From: an uncultured Rivibacter sp. | GTDB lineage: Bacteria > Pseudomonadota > Gammaproteobacteria > Burkholderiales > Burkholderiaceae | Direction of reading: 5' to 3' | Assembly: GCA_946481025.1 (NCBI GenBank) | Contig: CAMLNA010000115.1 | Coordinates: 1-14,401, forward strand | DNA length: 14,401 nucleotides | Shown here: positions 6,427-13,460 of the stretch, piece after piece | Position numbering within the stretch: the stretch's first letter is position 1 | Layout of the letters: each line of letters opens with the position of its first letter | Program-made: the position numbers and the translations under genes | Notes under the pieces: model-generated | Seen by the model: only the letters and a program-made list of their open reading frames with translations | Databases searched by the model: none | Told to the model about the DNA's origin: nothing

Positions 6427-7287
6427 ATGCGCGACTTCTCGCAAGACCACCGCTGGCTGTCGATCAACACCGCCACCGTGCGGCAGCAGCGCGGCCAGGA
6501 GTGGCCGTTGCTCGAGATCCTGGACGCCTGCGCTCGGCACGGCATCCGCGCGGTCTCGCCGTGGCGCGACCAGGTCGCCGCCGCCGGCCTGCAGGCCACC
6601 GCGCGCGCCTTGCGCAGCCATGGGCTCGAGCTCTCGGGCTATTGCCGCGGCGGCATGTTCACCAGCGCCGACGCGCACGACGACAACCTGCGGGCCCTGG
6701 ACGAAGCCTGCGAACTCGGCGCCCCCTGCCTGGTGCTGGTCGTTGGCGGCCTGCCCGGCGCGTTGGGCGGGCACGCGATGCACAAGGACATCGCCGGCGC
6801 ACGCCGGCAGGTGCACGACGGCATCGCCCGGCTGCTCGATCAGGCCCGCGAGCGCCGCATGCCGCTGGCCATCGAGCCGCTGCACCCCATGTACGCGGCC
6901 GACCGCGCCTGCGTCAACACGCTGGAGCAGGCCCTCGACGTGTGCGATGCGCTCGACCCCGGCCGTTCAGGCGCCCTGGGCGTGGCGGTGGACGTGTACC
7001 ACGTGTGGTGGGACCCGAAGCTCGAGGCGCAGGTCGAACGCGCCGGCCGCGAGCGGCTGCTGGCCTTCCATGTGTGCGACTGGCTCACACCCACCCGCGA
7101 CCTGCTGCTCGACCGCGGGATGATGGGCGACGGCGTGATCGACATCCCCCGCATCCGCGGTTGGGTCGAGGCCCAGGGCTACGCCGGCTACAGCGAGGTG
7201 GAGATCTTTTCGGGCGCGAACTGGTGGCAGCGCGGCGGCGACGAGGTGCTGGCCACCTGCATCGAACGGCACCGCAGCGCGGTGTGA
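6427..7287 (+). CDS. Sugar phosphate isomerase/epimerase-like TIM-barrel protein
   Basis: A 286-residue protein of the xylose-isomerase-like TIM-barrel superfamily (AP endonuclease 2 / IolE / hydroxypyruvate isomerase type). The four expected metal ligands appear in the usual strands: E150 in LAIEPLHP, D189 in VAVDVYHVWW, H215 in AFHVCDW and E259 in YSEVEIFS. Members isomerise, epimerise or dehydrate keto sugars and cyclitols in the cytoplasm. The ATG at 6427 is preferred; GGAGG (6410-6414) stands 12 bases before it. The in-frame ATG at 6403 would overlap the DUF993 gene by 17 bases and lacks a better site. It is the last gene of the operon and ends 10 bases before the converging MFS gene. 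The substrate is unknown; IolE-like dehydration of a ketone made by the upstream dehydrogenase is one possibility. Confidence 0.85.
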   Translation: MRDFSQDHRWLSINTATVRQQRGQEWPLLEILDACARHGIRAVSPWRDQVAAAGLQATARALRSHGLELSGYCRGGMFTSADAHDDNLRALDEACELGAPCLVLVVGGLPGALGGHAMHKDIAGARRQVHDGIARLLDQARERRMPLAIEPLHPMYAADRACVNTLEQALDVCDALDPGRSGALGVAVDVYHVWWDPKLEAQVERAGRERLLAFHVCDWLTPTRDLLLDRGMMGDGVIDIPRIRGWVEAQGYAGYSEVEIFSGANWWQRGGDEVLATCIERHRSAV

Positions 7288-7297
7288 CCGGCGAGGC

Positions 7298-8548
7298 TCA
7301 GGCCGGCGCCGGCACCAGCGTGGTACGGCGCACCCGCCGCACGTTGAACGCGCTCACGATCAGCACCGCCTGCACCACCGCGATGCCCACCCACACGGCG
7401 CTCGGCAGGCCGTGGTCCATGAGCAGCCCGTAGGCCAGCGGCGCGATGGCCTGGCCGATGTCGAGCCCCGAATACACGACGCCGTAGACCCGGCCGGTCG
7501 CGTTGTCGGGCGTGGAGCGCTTGACCAGCAGGTCGCGCGACGGGCCCGCGAGGCCCGCGAAGAAGCCCATGGCGCCGAAGAGCACCGGCACCATCGCGCC
7601 CGGCACCTCGGCCAGTCCCATGGTGAGGGCCACGCTGGCGGCCACGCCGAAGCCGATGCCCACGATGCGCTCGCAGCGCGCCGGGTCGCTGGCCAGGAAG
7701 CCGCCCGCCAGCATGCCGACGGCGCTGCACACCATGTAGATCGTCAGGCACATCGCCGCCAGGTCCTTGCTCACGCCGTGCAGCAGCCGCGCGGCCTCCG
7801 GCGCGAAGCTCTGAACGCCCGACAACGACATCGCGAAGAACAGGAAGAACGCGAAGCACATCCAGACCGCCGGGATGGTGAGGAAGTCGAAGCTGCCGCC
7901 TTCCGCCCGGGTGGCCGAGGCGCCCTGCCCGGCAGCAGGTGCCAGCGCGGGCAGCCGCAGATGACGCCGGTTCAGCCACACGATCGCCAGCACCAGCACG
8001 GCCAGCGCCGCGGCACACAGCATCGCCGCGCGCCATGAATAGGCGATCGTCACCGGCACCAGCAGCACCGGCGCCACCGCCCAGCCCAGGCTGCCGGTCA
8101 CCCCGTGCACGCTGTAGGCGTGACCCAGGCGCGGCTTGCTGACCTTGTGGTTGATGAGCGTGTAGTCCACCGGATGGAACACGCCGTTGCCGACGCCGGC
8201 CACCATCGAGAAGACGACGAGGTGCCAGTACTGCTGGCTGATCGAGAAGCCGAAAGCTGCCACGGCAATGAGCCCGAGGCCCCCCATCAGCACCGGCAGC
8301 GGGCCGCGCTTGTCGACCAGGAAACCGGACAGCGCCTGCACCGCGCAGGACACCACGAAGAACACCGACATCAGCAGCCCGAGTTCGGCATAGCTCACCG
8401 CGAAGGCGTCCTTCAGCCAGGGAAACAACGGCGCCAGCAGCAACTGGCTGAAGTGGCTGATGCTGTGGGCCAGGCCCACCAGCGCGATGGTGCCGGCGTC
8501 CTGGCGCAGGGGCACCGTCGGGGCGGAGGAAACGGTCGCGGTCGTCAT
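7298..8548 (-). CDS. MFS transporter, Fsr-like
   Basis: A 416-residue membrane protein with 12 predicted hydrophobic helices arranged as six plus six around a central loop near residue 200. A motif between helices 2 and 3 reads GFLVDKRGPLPV, the MFS A-like loop. Helix 4 carries GVGNGVFHPVDYTLIN, similar to the GxxxFHP segment of fosmidomycin-resistance (Fsr) type exporters. Such proteins use proton exchange at the inner membrane to move small molecules, often outward. The ATG at 8548 is chosen because an upstream in-frame start (8662) would overlap the divergent AraC gene and adds a soluble basic stretch. No ribosome binding site is visible; the sequence before the start is CCCCTCC. It diverges from the AraC-family regulator with 65 bases between starts, so that regulator probably controls it. 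It might also move a product of the adjacent catabolic operon. Confidence 0.85.
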   Translation of the reverse strand: MTTATVSSAPTVPLRQDAGTIALVGLAHSISHFSQLLLAPLFPWLKDAFAVSYAELGLLMSVFFVVSCAVQALSGFLVDKRGPLPVLMGGLGLIAVAAFGFSISQQYWHLVVFSMVAGVGNGVFHPVDYTLINHKVSKPRLGHAYSVHGVTGSLGWAVAPVLLVPVTIAYSWRAAMLCAAALAVLVLAIVWLNRRHLRLPALAPAAGQGASATRAEGGSFDFLTIPAVWMCFAFFLFFAMSLSGVQSFAPEAARLLHGVSKDLAAMCLTIYMVCSAVGMLAGGFLASDPARCERIVGIGFGVAASVALTMGLAEVPGAMVPVLFGAMGFFAGLAGPSRDLLVKRSTPDNATGRVYGVVYSGLDIGQAIAPLAYGLLMDHGLPSAVWVGIAVVQAVLIVSAFNVRRVRRTTLVPAPA

Positions 8549-8613
8549 GGAGGGGATGTTAGGTGCGGGCCCCGCGGCGCGATTACGATAGGAAGCCAAT
8601 TTCTGTCGAGAAC

Positions 8614-9516
8614 ATGCCAAACCGCCCTGCCGCTGCCGCCCCACGGCCTGTCCGCCGTGCACAGGCCGGTGTCGGCCCGGTCACGCCGCACCTGTACACC
8701 CCCACTTCGGCCCGGCCGGTGCGCGCCAAGCTCGTGCCGCTGCGCACCGACGTCCATGTGGTCCCCCACAGCCACACCTGGGGGCAGATCGCGTTCTCGA
8801 GCACCGGCGTGGCCCGGCTCACCGTCGAGCACGGCACCTTCATCGTGCCGCCGTCGCGCGCGTTGTGGGTGCCCCCGGGGGTGCAACACGCCGTGACGGT
8901 GGTCGAGGCCACCGAGTTGCACACGCTCTACATCCACCAGCCGCGCGGGAGATGCGGCCCTCAGGTGGCGCGCGCGGACGAGGCCGCGTGGCGCCAATGC
9001 CGGGTGCTGGAAGTGTCGGACCTGCTGCGCGCACTGGCGTTGCAAATGGACACGCGGCCCGACGGCCCCGGCCTCAGGTTGTCCGCCGAGCAGCTGCGGC
9101 GCGAGCGCCGGCTGGCCGACCTCGTGCTCGACGAACTGCGCCGGGCCAAGCCGGTGCGCCTGGGTGTGGACCTGCCCGCCGACAAACGCCTGCGCGCGCT
9201 GTGCGAAGCGGTGCTGGAGAACCCGGCGCGCCATGCCACGCTCGAGGCCTGGGCGCGTGACAGCGGCGCCAGCCCGCGCACCGTGGCCCGGCTGTTCCGC
9301 CACGAGCTCAACACCAGCTTCGCGCAGTGGCGCCAGCAGGTCGTGCTGGCCAAGGCAGTGGCGCTGGCCGCGCGCAAGCGGCCGATGAGCCTCATCGCCT
9401 CGGAGCTTGGCTACGCCAGTGCCAGCGCCTTCACCGCCATGGTGCGTCGCTCGGTCGGCATGCCGCCCAGCCGCTTCTTCGCGTCGGTGCAAGGCCAGGG
9501 CGCGGCACGCCGGTAG
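8614..9516 (+). CDS. AraC-family transcriptional regulator with cupin-type sensor domain
   Basis: A 300-residue regulator. Residues 45-105 form a cupin-like sensor half with HSHTWGQIAF and WVPPGVQHAVTV, the usual beta-barrel motifs of AraC_binding domains. Residues 190-292 form the two-helix-turn-helix DNA-binding half, ending in GYASASAFTAMVRRSVGMPPSRFF, which is the conserved second HTH signature. Family members bind DNA as dimers and activate or repress neighbours when an effector fills the cupin. The divergent MFS gene is the obvious target, as in the E. coli nimR/nimT pair. I prefer the ATG at 8614; a GTG at 8563 would leave only 14 bases between the divergent starts. The ribosome binding site is poor (only GAG at 8608-8610), so the start is uncertain by up to 17 codons. 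Confidence 0.86.
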   Translation: MPNRPAAAAPRPVRRAQAGVGPVTPHLYTPTSARPVRAKLVPLRTDVHVVPHSHTWGQIAFSSTGVARLTVEHGTFIVPPSRALWVPPGVQHAVTVVEATELHTLYIHQPRGRCGPQVARADEAAWRQCRVLEVSDLLRALALQMDTRPDGPGLRLSAEQLRRERRLADLVLDELRRAKPVRLGVDLPADKRLRALCEAVLENPARHATLEAWARDSGASPRTVARLFRHELNTSFAQWRQQVVLAKAVALAARKRPMSLIASELGYASASAFTAMVRRSVGMPPSRFFASVQGQGAARR

Positions 9517-9674
9517 CGCGCTCGTGGCCGCTTCGCAGCCGTCTGTCCACTTGCCCCTACCGGTCGCTCAGCCCCCCACGAATAGGGATGCGGGCGCCTG
9601 CCTCACTCCCTACACTGGCCGGGCATCGGGCGGAGCGTGGTCGGGGAGGCTGCGGTCGCCATCGGGAGCCAACC
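9517..9674. other. Intergenic leader of the Roadblock-domain gene
   Basis: This 158-base gap holds a possible -10 element TACACT at 9611-9616 (4 of 6) without a convincing -35. It also holds CCCCTA (9554-9559) and TAGGG (9583-9587) as a widely spaced inverted pair, and the ribosome binding site GGGAG (9664-9668). No gene or strong terminator is visible. The AraC gene therefore appears to lack an intrinsic terminator. Confidence 0.35.
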
Positions 9675-10955
9675 ATGCTGAAGTCCTTGTTCGGTGAGCT
9701 GGGCGCCGTCAGCCAGGATCACGACACGCAACGCAGCGGCGACTTCGCCGCCACAGCCATCCTCGAAAGCACGGCCGCGGAGGTCAACGACCGCGGGCAG
9801 ATCGTCGATCGGCACCTGCAGGACCTGTTCGTCACGGGCTCCCCGGCCCAGGCCATGCGCGAGCACTTCGCGTCGCAGCGCTCGGAGCTCGACACCACGG
9901 CGCGCACGATCACGCTCTACGACCCGGCCCGCATGTGGGCGGGCAGCGTGGTGAAGGCACTGTCGGACGCCAGCGGCCGGCCCATCGAGCGGCTGCACCT
10001 GCGCGACCAGGCCACCCTCGCCACGCTGGCGATGATCGAGCGCACCACGCTGCCACGGCGCCTGGAAGACACGCTGAAGATCTACTACGCCGACGTGCGG
10101 GCCGAAGGCCGCGAAAGCGCGGCGGTGCCGTTCGCGCTGATGGAACGAAGCCATCTGACGGCGGTGATCGTCGGCCCGCTCCACCCGGCCTCGATCGACA
10201 CGATGCTGTCGATGCTCCACGCCGCCGCCCAGTCGCCTTCCTGGCGTTGCCCGACCCTGCTGTTCATGCTGCCGGTGGGTGCGGTCTGGATCGCCAACAA
10301 GATCAACGCCGTCACCTGGCCCCGCCGGCTGCAGGTGCAGGTGGTCAGCGAACCCCTGACCAGCTCTTCGGCCGTGTGGAACGCGCTGCTCGCCCACTGG
10401 GACCGCGTCAAGACAGCGCCGGCCTGGAACGCCTCGATGGCGCACGCCTCGCCGATGGCCGGCGGCGACTTCCCCATCAAGGTGGCCGACCTCGCCCGCG
10501 ATGACGAAACCGACGCCGAAACGACCGCCGGCTCGCCGCTGCCCCAGCCGCAGGTCATCGAGGTGCAGGCCGCGCCGCGCGCCATCGACCCGGCGCGTGC
10601 CGCCACCGTGCTGCCGGCGCTGATGCAGATGGAAGGCATGCTGGGTTGCGCGGTCGTCAACGGCACCACCGGCCACCTGATCGCCTGCGAGGGGTCCCAG
10701 GCCGACCTGGAACTCGCCGCTGCAGCCGCCAGCGAGGTGATGCGGGCGCACCGGCGCTCGCTGCGCCACTTCGGCCACCACCACGCCGGCGAGCACGTCG
10801 ACGAGGTGCTGGTCACCGCGGGCAACCGCTACCACGTGATGCGCTCCGTCACGGCGCACAACGAGTATTTCGTGCTGGCCCTGCTCGACAAGCTGCGCAG
10901 CAACCTGGCCATGGCGCGCTTTCGCATCATGGAGGCGCAGCAGTCGCTGGCCTGA
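9675..10955 (+). CDS. Unknown protein with C-terminal Roadblock/LC7-like domain
   Basis: A 426-residue cytoplasmic protein without signal peptide or membrane helices. Residues about 312-405 resemble a Roadblock/LC7 domain: a helix (LPALMQMEGMLG), a strand pair (GCAVVNGTTGHLIACEG), the long helix LELAAAAASEVMRAHR, then VDEVLVTAGNRYHVMR and NEYFVLALLD. Such domains bind or regulate small GTPases (MglB) or form scaffolds in signalling and motility. The N-terminal part (1-250) is not recognised; it has alternating strands and helices (for example LTAVIVGP, CPTLLFMLPVGAVW, LQVQVVSEP). An acidic, proline-rich linker occupies about 271-310. The start at 9675 is supported by GGGAG six bases upstream. 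It stands alone between the AraC gene and nadA, 158 bases from the former and 89 from the latter. The Roadblock call is by eye from the pattern and should be checked by profile search. Confidence 0.7.
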   Translation: MLKSLFGELGAVSQDHDTQRSGDFAATAILESTAAEVNDRGQIVDRHLQDLFVTGSPAQAMREHFASQRSELDTTARTITLYDPARMWAGSVVKALSDASGRPIERLHLRDQATLATLAMIERTTLPRRLEDTLKIYYADVRAEGRESAAVPFALMERSHLTAVIVGPLHPASIDTMLSMLHAAAQSPSWRCPTLLFMLPVGAVWIANKINAVTWPRRLQVQVVSEPLTSSSAVWNALLAHWDRVKTAPAWNASMAHASPMAGGDFPIKVADLARDDETDAETTAGSPLPQPQVIEVQAAPRAIDPARAATVLPALMQMEGMLGCAVVNGTTGHLIACEGSQADLELAAAAASEVMRAHRRSLRHFGHHHAGEHVDEVLVTAGNRYHVMRSVTAHNEYFVLALLDKLRSNLAMARFRIMEAQQSLA

Positions 10956-11034
10956 GCCCAACCCTGCACCGCCCGTGAGGGCAGCCGTGCTGGGCTACCA
11001 TCGCTTCCCCATGGGCCGAAGAGCCCCACGATGG
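10955..11034 (+). promoter_or_regulatory. Two potential hairpins between the Roadblock gene and nadA
   Basis: The first hairpin (10955-10996) starts at the last base of the stop codon. It pairs AGCCCA with TGGGCT, GCAC with GTGC, and GCCC with GGGC around a GUGA loop, with internal bulges. The second (11009-11034) pairs CCAT with ATGG and GGGC with GCCC, with a bulge. No U-tract follows either. The first could be a weak terminator or, if transcription starts further upstream, both could structure the nadA leader. A -10-like TACCAT (10996-11001) lies between them, without a good -35. Confidence 0.35.
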
Positions 11035-11044
11035 ACCCTCTGCC

Positions 11045-12160
11045 ATGAGCGAAGCAGTACTGTTCGACTACACCAAGCAGGACGCGCAGGGCGCCTCCTG
11101 CACCGCACATGCCTGGGCCAAGGTGCCCGAGCCCCTCACCCCCGAAGGCCGGCGCGAATGGAAGGCGCGGGCCGCCGCGCTGCTGAAGCAGCACAAGGCG
11201 GTGCTGGTGGCCCACTACTACGTCGATGGCGACCTGCAGGACCTGGCGCTGGAAACCGGCGGCTGCGTGGCCGACTCGCTGGAGATGGCGCGCTTCGGCC
11301 GCGACCATGACAGCCAGACGCTGATCGTGGCCGGCGTGCGCTTCATGGGCGAAAGCGCCAAGATCCTGTCGCCGCACAAGCGCGTGCTGATGCCCGACCT
11401 CGACGCCACCTGCTCGCTCGACCTGGGCTGCCCGCCCGATGAATTCGCCGCCTTCTGCGACGCCCACCCCGATCGCAAGGTCGTGGTCTACGCCAACACC
11501 AGCGCCGCCGTGAAGGCCCGTGCCGACTGGATGGTGACCAGCTCCTGCGCGCTGGCCATCGTGAAGCACCTGAAAGACCAGGGCGAGAAGATCCTCTGGG
11601 CGCCCGACCGGCACCTCGGACGCTACATCCAGGAGCAGACCGGCGCCGACATGCTCATGTGGAACGGTGCCTGCATCGTGCACGACGAGTTCAAGGGCAT
11701 CGAACTCGACCTGCTGAAGAAGCAGCACCCCGGTGCCAAGGTGCTGGTGCACCCCGAGTCGCCCAAGAGCGTCGTCGACCAGGCCGACGTGGTGGGCTCC
11801 ACCTCGCAGCTGCTCAATGCCGTGCTCAAGATGGACGCCGAGAGCTTCATCGTGGCCACCGACAACGGCATCCTGCACCGCATGCGCCAGCTCGCTCCGA
11901 GCAAGACGCTGATCGAGGCGCCCACCGCAGGCAACAGTGCCACGTGCAAGAGCTGCGCGCACTGCCCCTGGATGGCGATGAACGCGCTGCAGGGCGTGGT
12001 GGCCTGCCTGGAACAAGGCACCGGCGAGATCCACGTCCCCGAACCCACGCGCAGCCAGGCGCTCGGCTGCATCGACCGCATGCTCGATTTCGTGGCGAAG
12101 AATCCCGCCAGCATCGCCAAGCCCGCACAGGGCTTCGTGCCCAACGTCGGCGCTGCTTGA
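11045..12160 (+). CDS. nadA: Quinolinate synthase NadA
   Basis: A 371-residue protein that closely follows the E. coli NadA pattern throughout. The three 4Fe-4S cluster ligands are present: C123 (ATCSLDLGC), C210 (GACIVHDEF) and C307 ([13 protein letters not shown]), equivalent to C113, C200 and C297 of E. coli. Other signatures are VAHYY (55-59), FMGESAKIL (100-108), [13 protein letters not shown] (150-162) and VHPESP (235-240). The enzyme condenses iminoaspartate from NadB with dihydroxyacetone phosphate to quinolinate in the cytoplasm; the cluster is oxygen-sensitive. The gene is followed 48 bases later by nadC, which uses its product, and the two are probably co-transcribed. The ATG at 11045 has no clear ribosome binding site. 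The N-terminus is about ten residues longer than in E. coli. Confidence 0.97.
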   Translation: MSEAVLFDYTKQDAQGASCTAHAWAKVPEPLTPEGRREWKARAAALLKQHKAVLVAHYYVDGDLQDLALETGGCVADSLEMARFGRDHDSQTLIVAGVRFMGESAKILSPHKRVLMPDLDATCSLDLGCPPDEFAAFCDAHPDRKVVVYANTSAAVKARADWMVTSSCALAIVKHLKDQGEKILWAPDRHLGRYIQEQTGADMLMWNGACIVHDEFKGIELDLLKKQHPGAKVLVHPESPKSVVDQADVVGSTSQLLNAVLKMDAESFIVATDNGILHRMRQLAPSKTLIEAPTAGNSATCKSCAHCPWMAMNALQGVVACLEQGTGEIHVPEPTRSQALGCIDRMLDFVAKNPASIAKPAQGFVPNVGAA

Positions 12161-12166
12161 TTGCCC

Positions 12167-12192
12167 GGTCACTGGTCACGGTCACCGGTCAC
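12167..12192 (+). repeat. Tandem 13-bp repeat (four GGTCAC units) between nadA and nadC
   Basis: GGTCACTGGTCAC is followed directly by GGTCACCGGTCAC, two 13-mers that differ at one base. The array contains four GGTCAC hexamers at 7-, 6- and 7-base spacing. It fills most of the 48-base gap between the nadA stop and the nadC start. It may be a replication-slippage product or a protein-binding array; nothing in the sequence chooses between these. Confidence 0.6.
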
Positions 12193-12208
12193 AAGCCACC
12201 ACCCAAAA

Positions 12209-13075
12209 ATGTTCGATCACAACGAAACGCTCGACGAAGCCCGCGCCCGCAATGTGAACGAGGCGCTGTTCGAAGACCTCGGCCAGCGCGACTGGACGGG
12301 CCTGCTGGTCCCTGAAGACGAGCGGGTCCGTGCGCGGGTCCTGGTCCGCGAAGACGCCGTGCTGTGCGGTCGCGAATGGTTCGAGGACTGCGTGCAGATG
12401 CTCGACCGGCAGGCACGCATCGATTGGCACTACGGCGAAGGCGACTGGATGGCGGCCGACACGCTGGTGTGCCACGTCGAAGGCGCAGCCCGCGCGCTGC
12501 TGGCGGCCGAGCGGCCGGCGCTCAACTTCCTGCAGCTGTTGTCGGGCACGGCCACCGTGACACGCCGTCATGTCGACACCGTGGCCGGCGCCTCGACCAA
12601 CCCGCGAGGCTGCGCCATCCTCGACACGCGCAAGACCATCCCGGGCCTGCGCCTCGCGCAGAAGTACGCGGTCCGCGTGGGCGGCGGGCAGAACCAGCGC
12701 CTGGCGCTCTACCACGGCATCCTCATCAAGGAGAACCACATCGCCGCTGCGGGCGGCGTGACGCAGGTGCTGCGGGCTGCCCAGGCGCTCGACGCCGGCG
12801 TGGACATCCAGATCGAAGTCGAGAGCCTCGACCAGCTGCGCGAGGCGCTGGCCGCCGGTGCCACCAGCGTGCTGCTCGACAACTTCACCTATCCGCTCAT
12901 GCGCGAGGCGGTGGCCATCACCGCCGGGCGCGCGTTGCTCGAAGTGTCCGGCGGCGTGGCGATCGACCAGCTGCGCGACATTGCGGCGACCGGTGTGGAC
13001 CGCATCTCCATCGGCCGGCTCACCAAGGACGTGAAGGCCGTGGACTTTTCCATGCGCGTGCTGGAACGGTTGTAG
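12209..13075 (+). CDS. nadC: Nicotinate-nucleotide pyrophosphorylase (quinolinate phosphoribosyltransferase) NadC
   Basis: A 288-residue protein of normal family length. Substrate- and phosphate-binding motifs are in order: ERPALNFLQLLSGTAT (101-116), DTRKTIPGLR (139-148), KENH (174-177), E203 in QIEVES, LLDNF (222-226) and EVSGGV (245-250). The enzyme converts quinolinate and PRPP to nicotinate mononucleotide with loss of CO2, the third step of de novo NAD synthesis after NadB and NadA. The ATG at 12209 is chosen because it gives the usual NadC N-terminus; an in-frame start at 12161 would add 16 residues encoded by the GGTCAC repeat. No clear Shine-Dalgarno precedes it (ACCCAAAA). It is followed after 64 bases by a ComFB gene that has its own likely promoter. 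Confidence 0.96.
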   Translation: MFDHNETLDEARARNVNEALFEDLGQRDWTGLLVPEDERVRARVLVREDAVLCGREWFEDCVQMLDRQARIDWHYGEGDWMAADTLVCHVEGAARALLAAERPALNFLQLLSGTATVTRRHVDTVAGASTNPRGCAILDTRKTIPGLRLAQKYAVRVGGGQNQRLALYHGILIKENHIAAAGGVTQVLRAAQALDAGVDIQIEVESLDQLREALAAGATSVLLDNFTYPLMREAVAITAGRALLEVSGGVAIDQLRDIAATGVDRISIGRLTKDVKAVDFSMRVLERL

Positions 13076-13082
13076 AACCGCC

Positions 13083-13109
13083 TCAAGCCACCGGCGTGCG
13101 TGCCGATAG
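13083..13109 (+). promoter_or_regulatory. Sigma28 (FliA)-type promoter before comFB
   Basis: TCAAGCCA (13083-13090), an 11-base spacer and GCCGATAG (13102-13109) match the flagellar sigma factor consensus (TAAAG/TCAAG at -35, GCCGATAA at -10). The -10 matches 7 of 8 and the spacing is exact. Transcription would start near 13117, giving a leader of about 23 bases. It lies just after the nadC stop codon, in non-coding sequence. A perfect palindrome GGTCCGGACC (13123-13132) follows inside the leader. Confidence 0.65.
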
Positions 13110-13139
13110 AGGGTTCACCTCAGGTCCGGACCGAACGCC

Positions 13140-13424
13140 ATGAGCGACAGCTTCGAATCCATTCACAACTTCTTCGAGCAGCCCGTGCTCGATGCCGTCA
13201 TGGCTGCCATGCCGAACTATCGGCACCTGAGCCAGGAGCTGCTGGCCGACGTGGCCTGCGTGGCGCTCAACCGGTTGCCGGTGCGCTACATCCGCCACCC
13301 GGTGGACCTGGCCTTCTACATGACGGACAAGGAACGCCTGGAGAACGAGCGGGCCATCTACGAGGCGGTGCAGCACGCATTCGAGTTCGTGCAGGCACGC
13401 AGTGCCATGCGGGCACGCAGGTAA
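13140..13424 (+). CDS. ComFB-family small protein
   Basis: A 94-residue soluble protein matching the late-competence ComFB family. The diagnostic block is VACVALNRLPVRYIRHPVD (38-56), with the ALNRLP-x-RY core, followed by a long C-terminal helix (TDKERLENERAIYEAVQHAFEFVQAR, counted in parts at 62-87). ComFB is named from the Bacillus competence operon, but homologues occur in many bacteria, and cyanobacterial members have been reported to bind cyclic di-GMP. A FliA-type promoter upstream suggests expression with flagellar genes, and so a role in motility or surface signalling is more likely here than competence. It sits between nadC and the converging nadB, with no metabolic link to either. 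The ribosome binding site is weak (CAGG at 13121-13124). The exact ligand is inferred from the family. Confidence 0.82.
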   Translation: MSDSFESIHNFFEQPVLDAVMAAMPNYRHLSQELLADVACVALNRLPVRYIRHPVDLAFYMTDKERLENERAIYEAVQHAFEFVQARSAMRARR

Positions 13425-13441
13425 GCCCCCCTCCTGCGCCT

Positions 13442-13460
13442 GGCCTCAGCCGCTGAGGCC
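13442..13460. terminator. Strong hairpin at the comFB/nadB convergence
   Basis: GGCCTCAGC-C-GCTGAGGCC is a perfect inverted repeat with 9-base arms and one central base. It extends with one bulge to an outer CCTG/CAGG. It begins 17 bases after the comFB stop and contains the nadB stop codon (complement of 13446-13448). As RNA it could form on either strand and act as a bidirectional block between converging genes. No U-tract is present, so classical intrinsic termination is uncertain. Confidence 0.5.

Noticed and set aside
3931..6599. Minus-strand frames of 435 and 518 codons over the dehydrogenase and DUF993 genes
   Set aside because: Low-complexity shadows of the real plus-strand genes, which show family motifs and tight operon spacing.
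7302..7313. GCCGGCGCCGGC palindrome at the end of the MFS gene as a terminator
   Set aside because: It lies inside the last MFS codons (Pro-Ala repeat), has no loop and no U-tract; chance in this base composition is likely.
8872..8881. CCCCCGGGGG palindrome inside the AraC gene
   Set aside because: It encodes the conserved cupin turn VPPG with GC-rich codons and needs no regulatory explanation.
9603..12172. Minus-strand frames of 452 and 447 codons over the Roadblock gene and nadA
   Set aside because: No recognisable motifs, composition typical of GC-driven shadows, and nadA is certain on the other strand.
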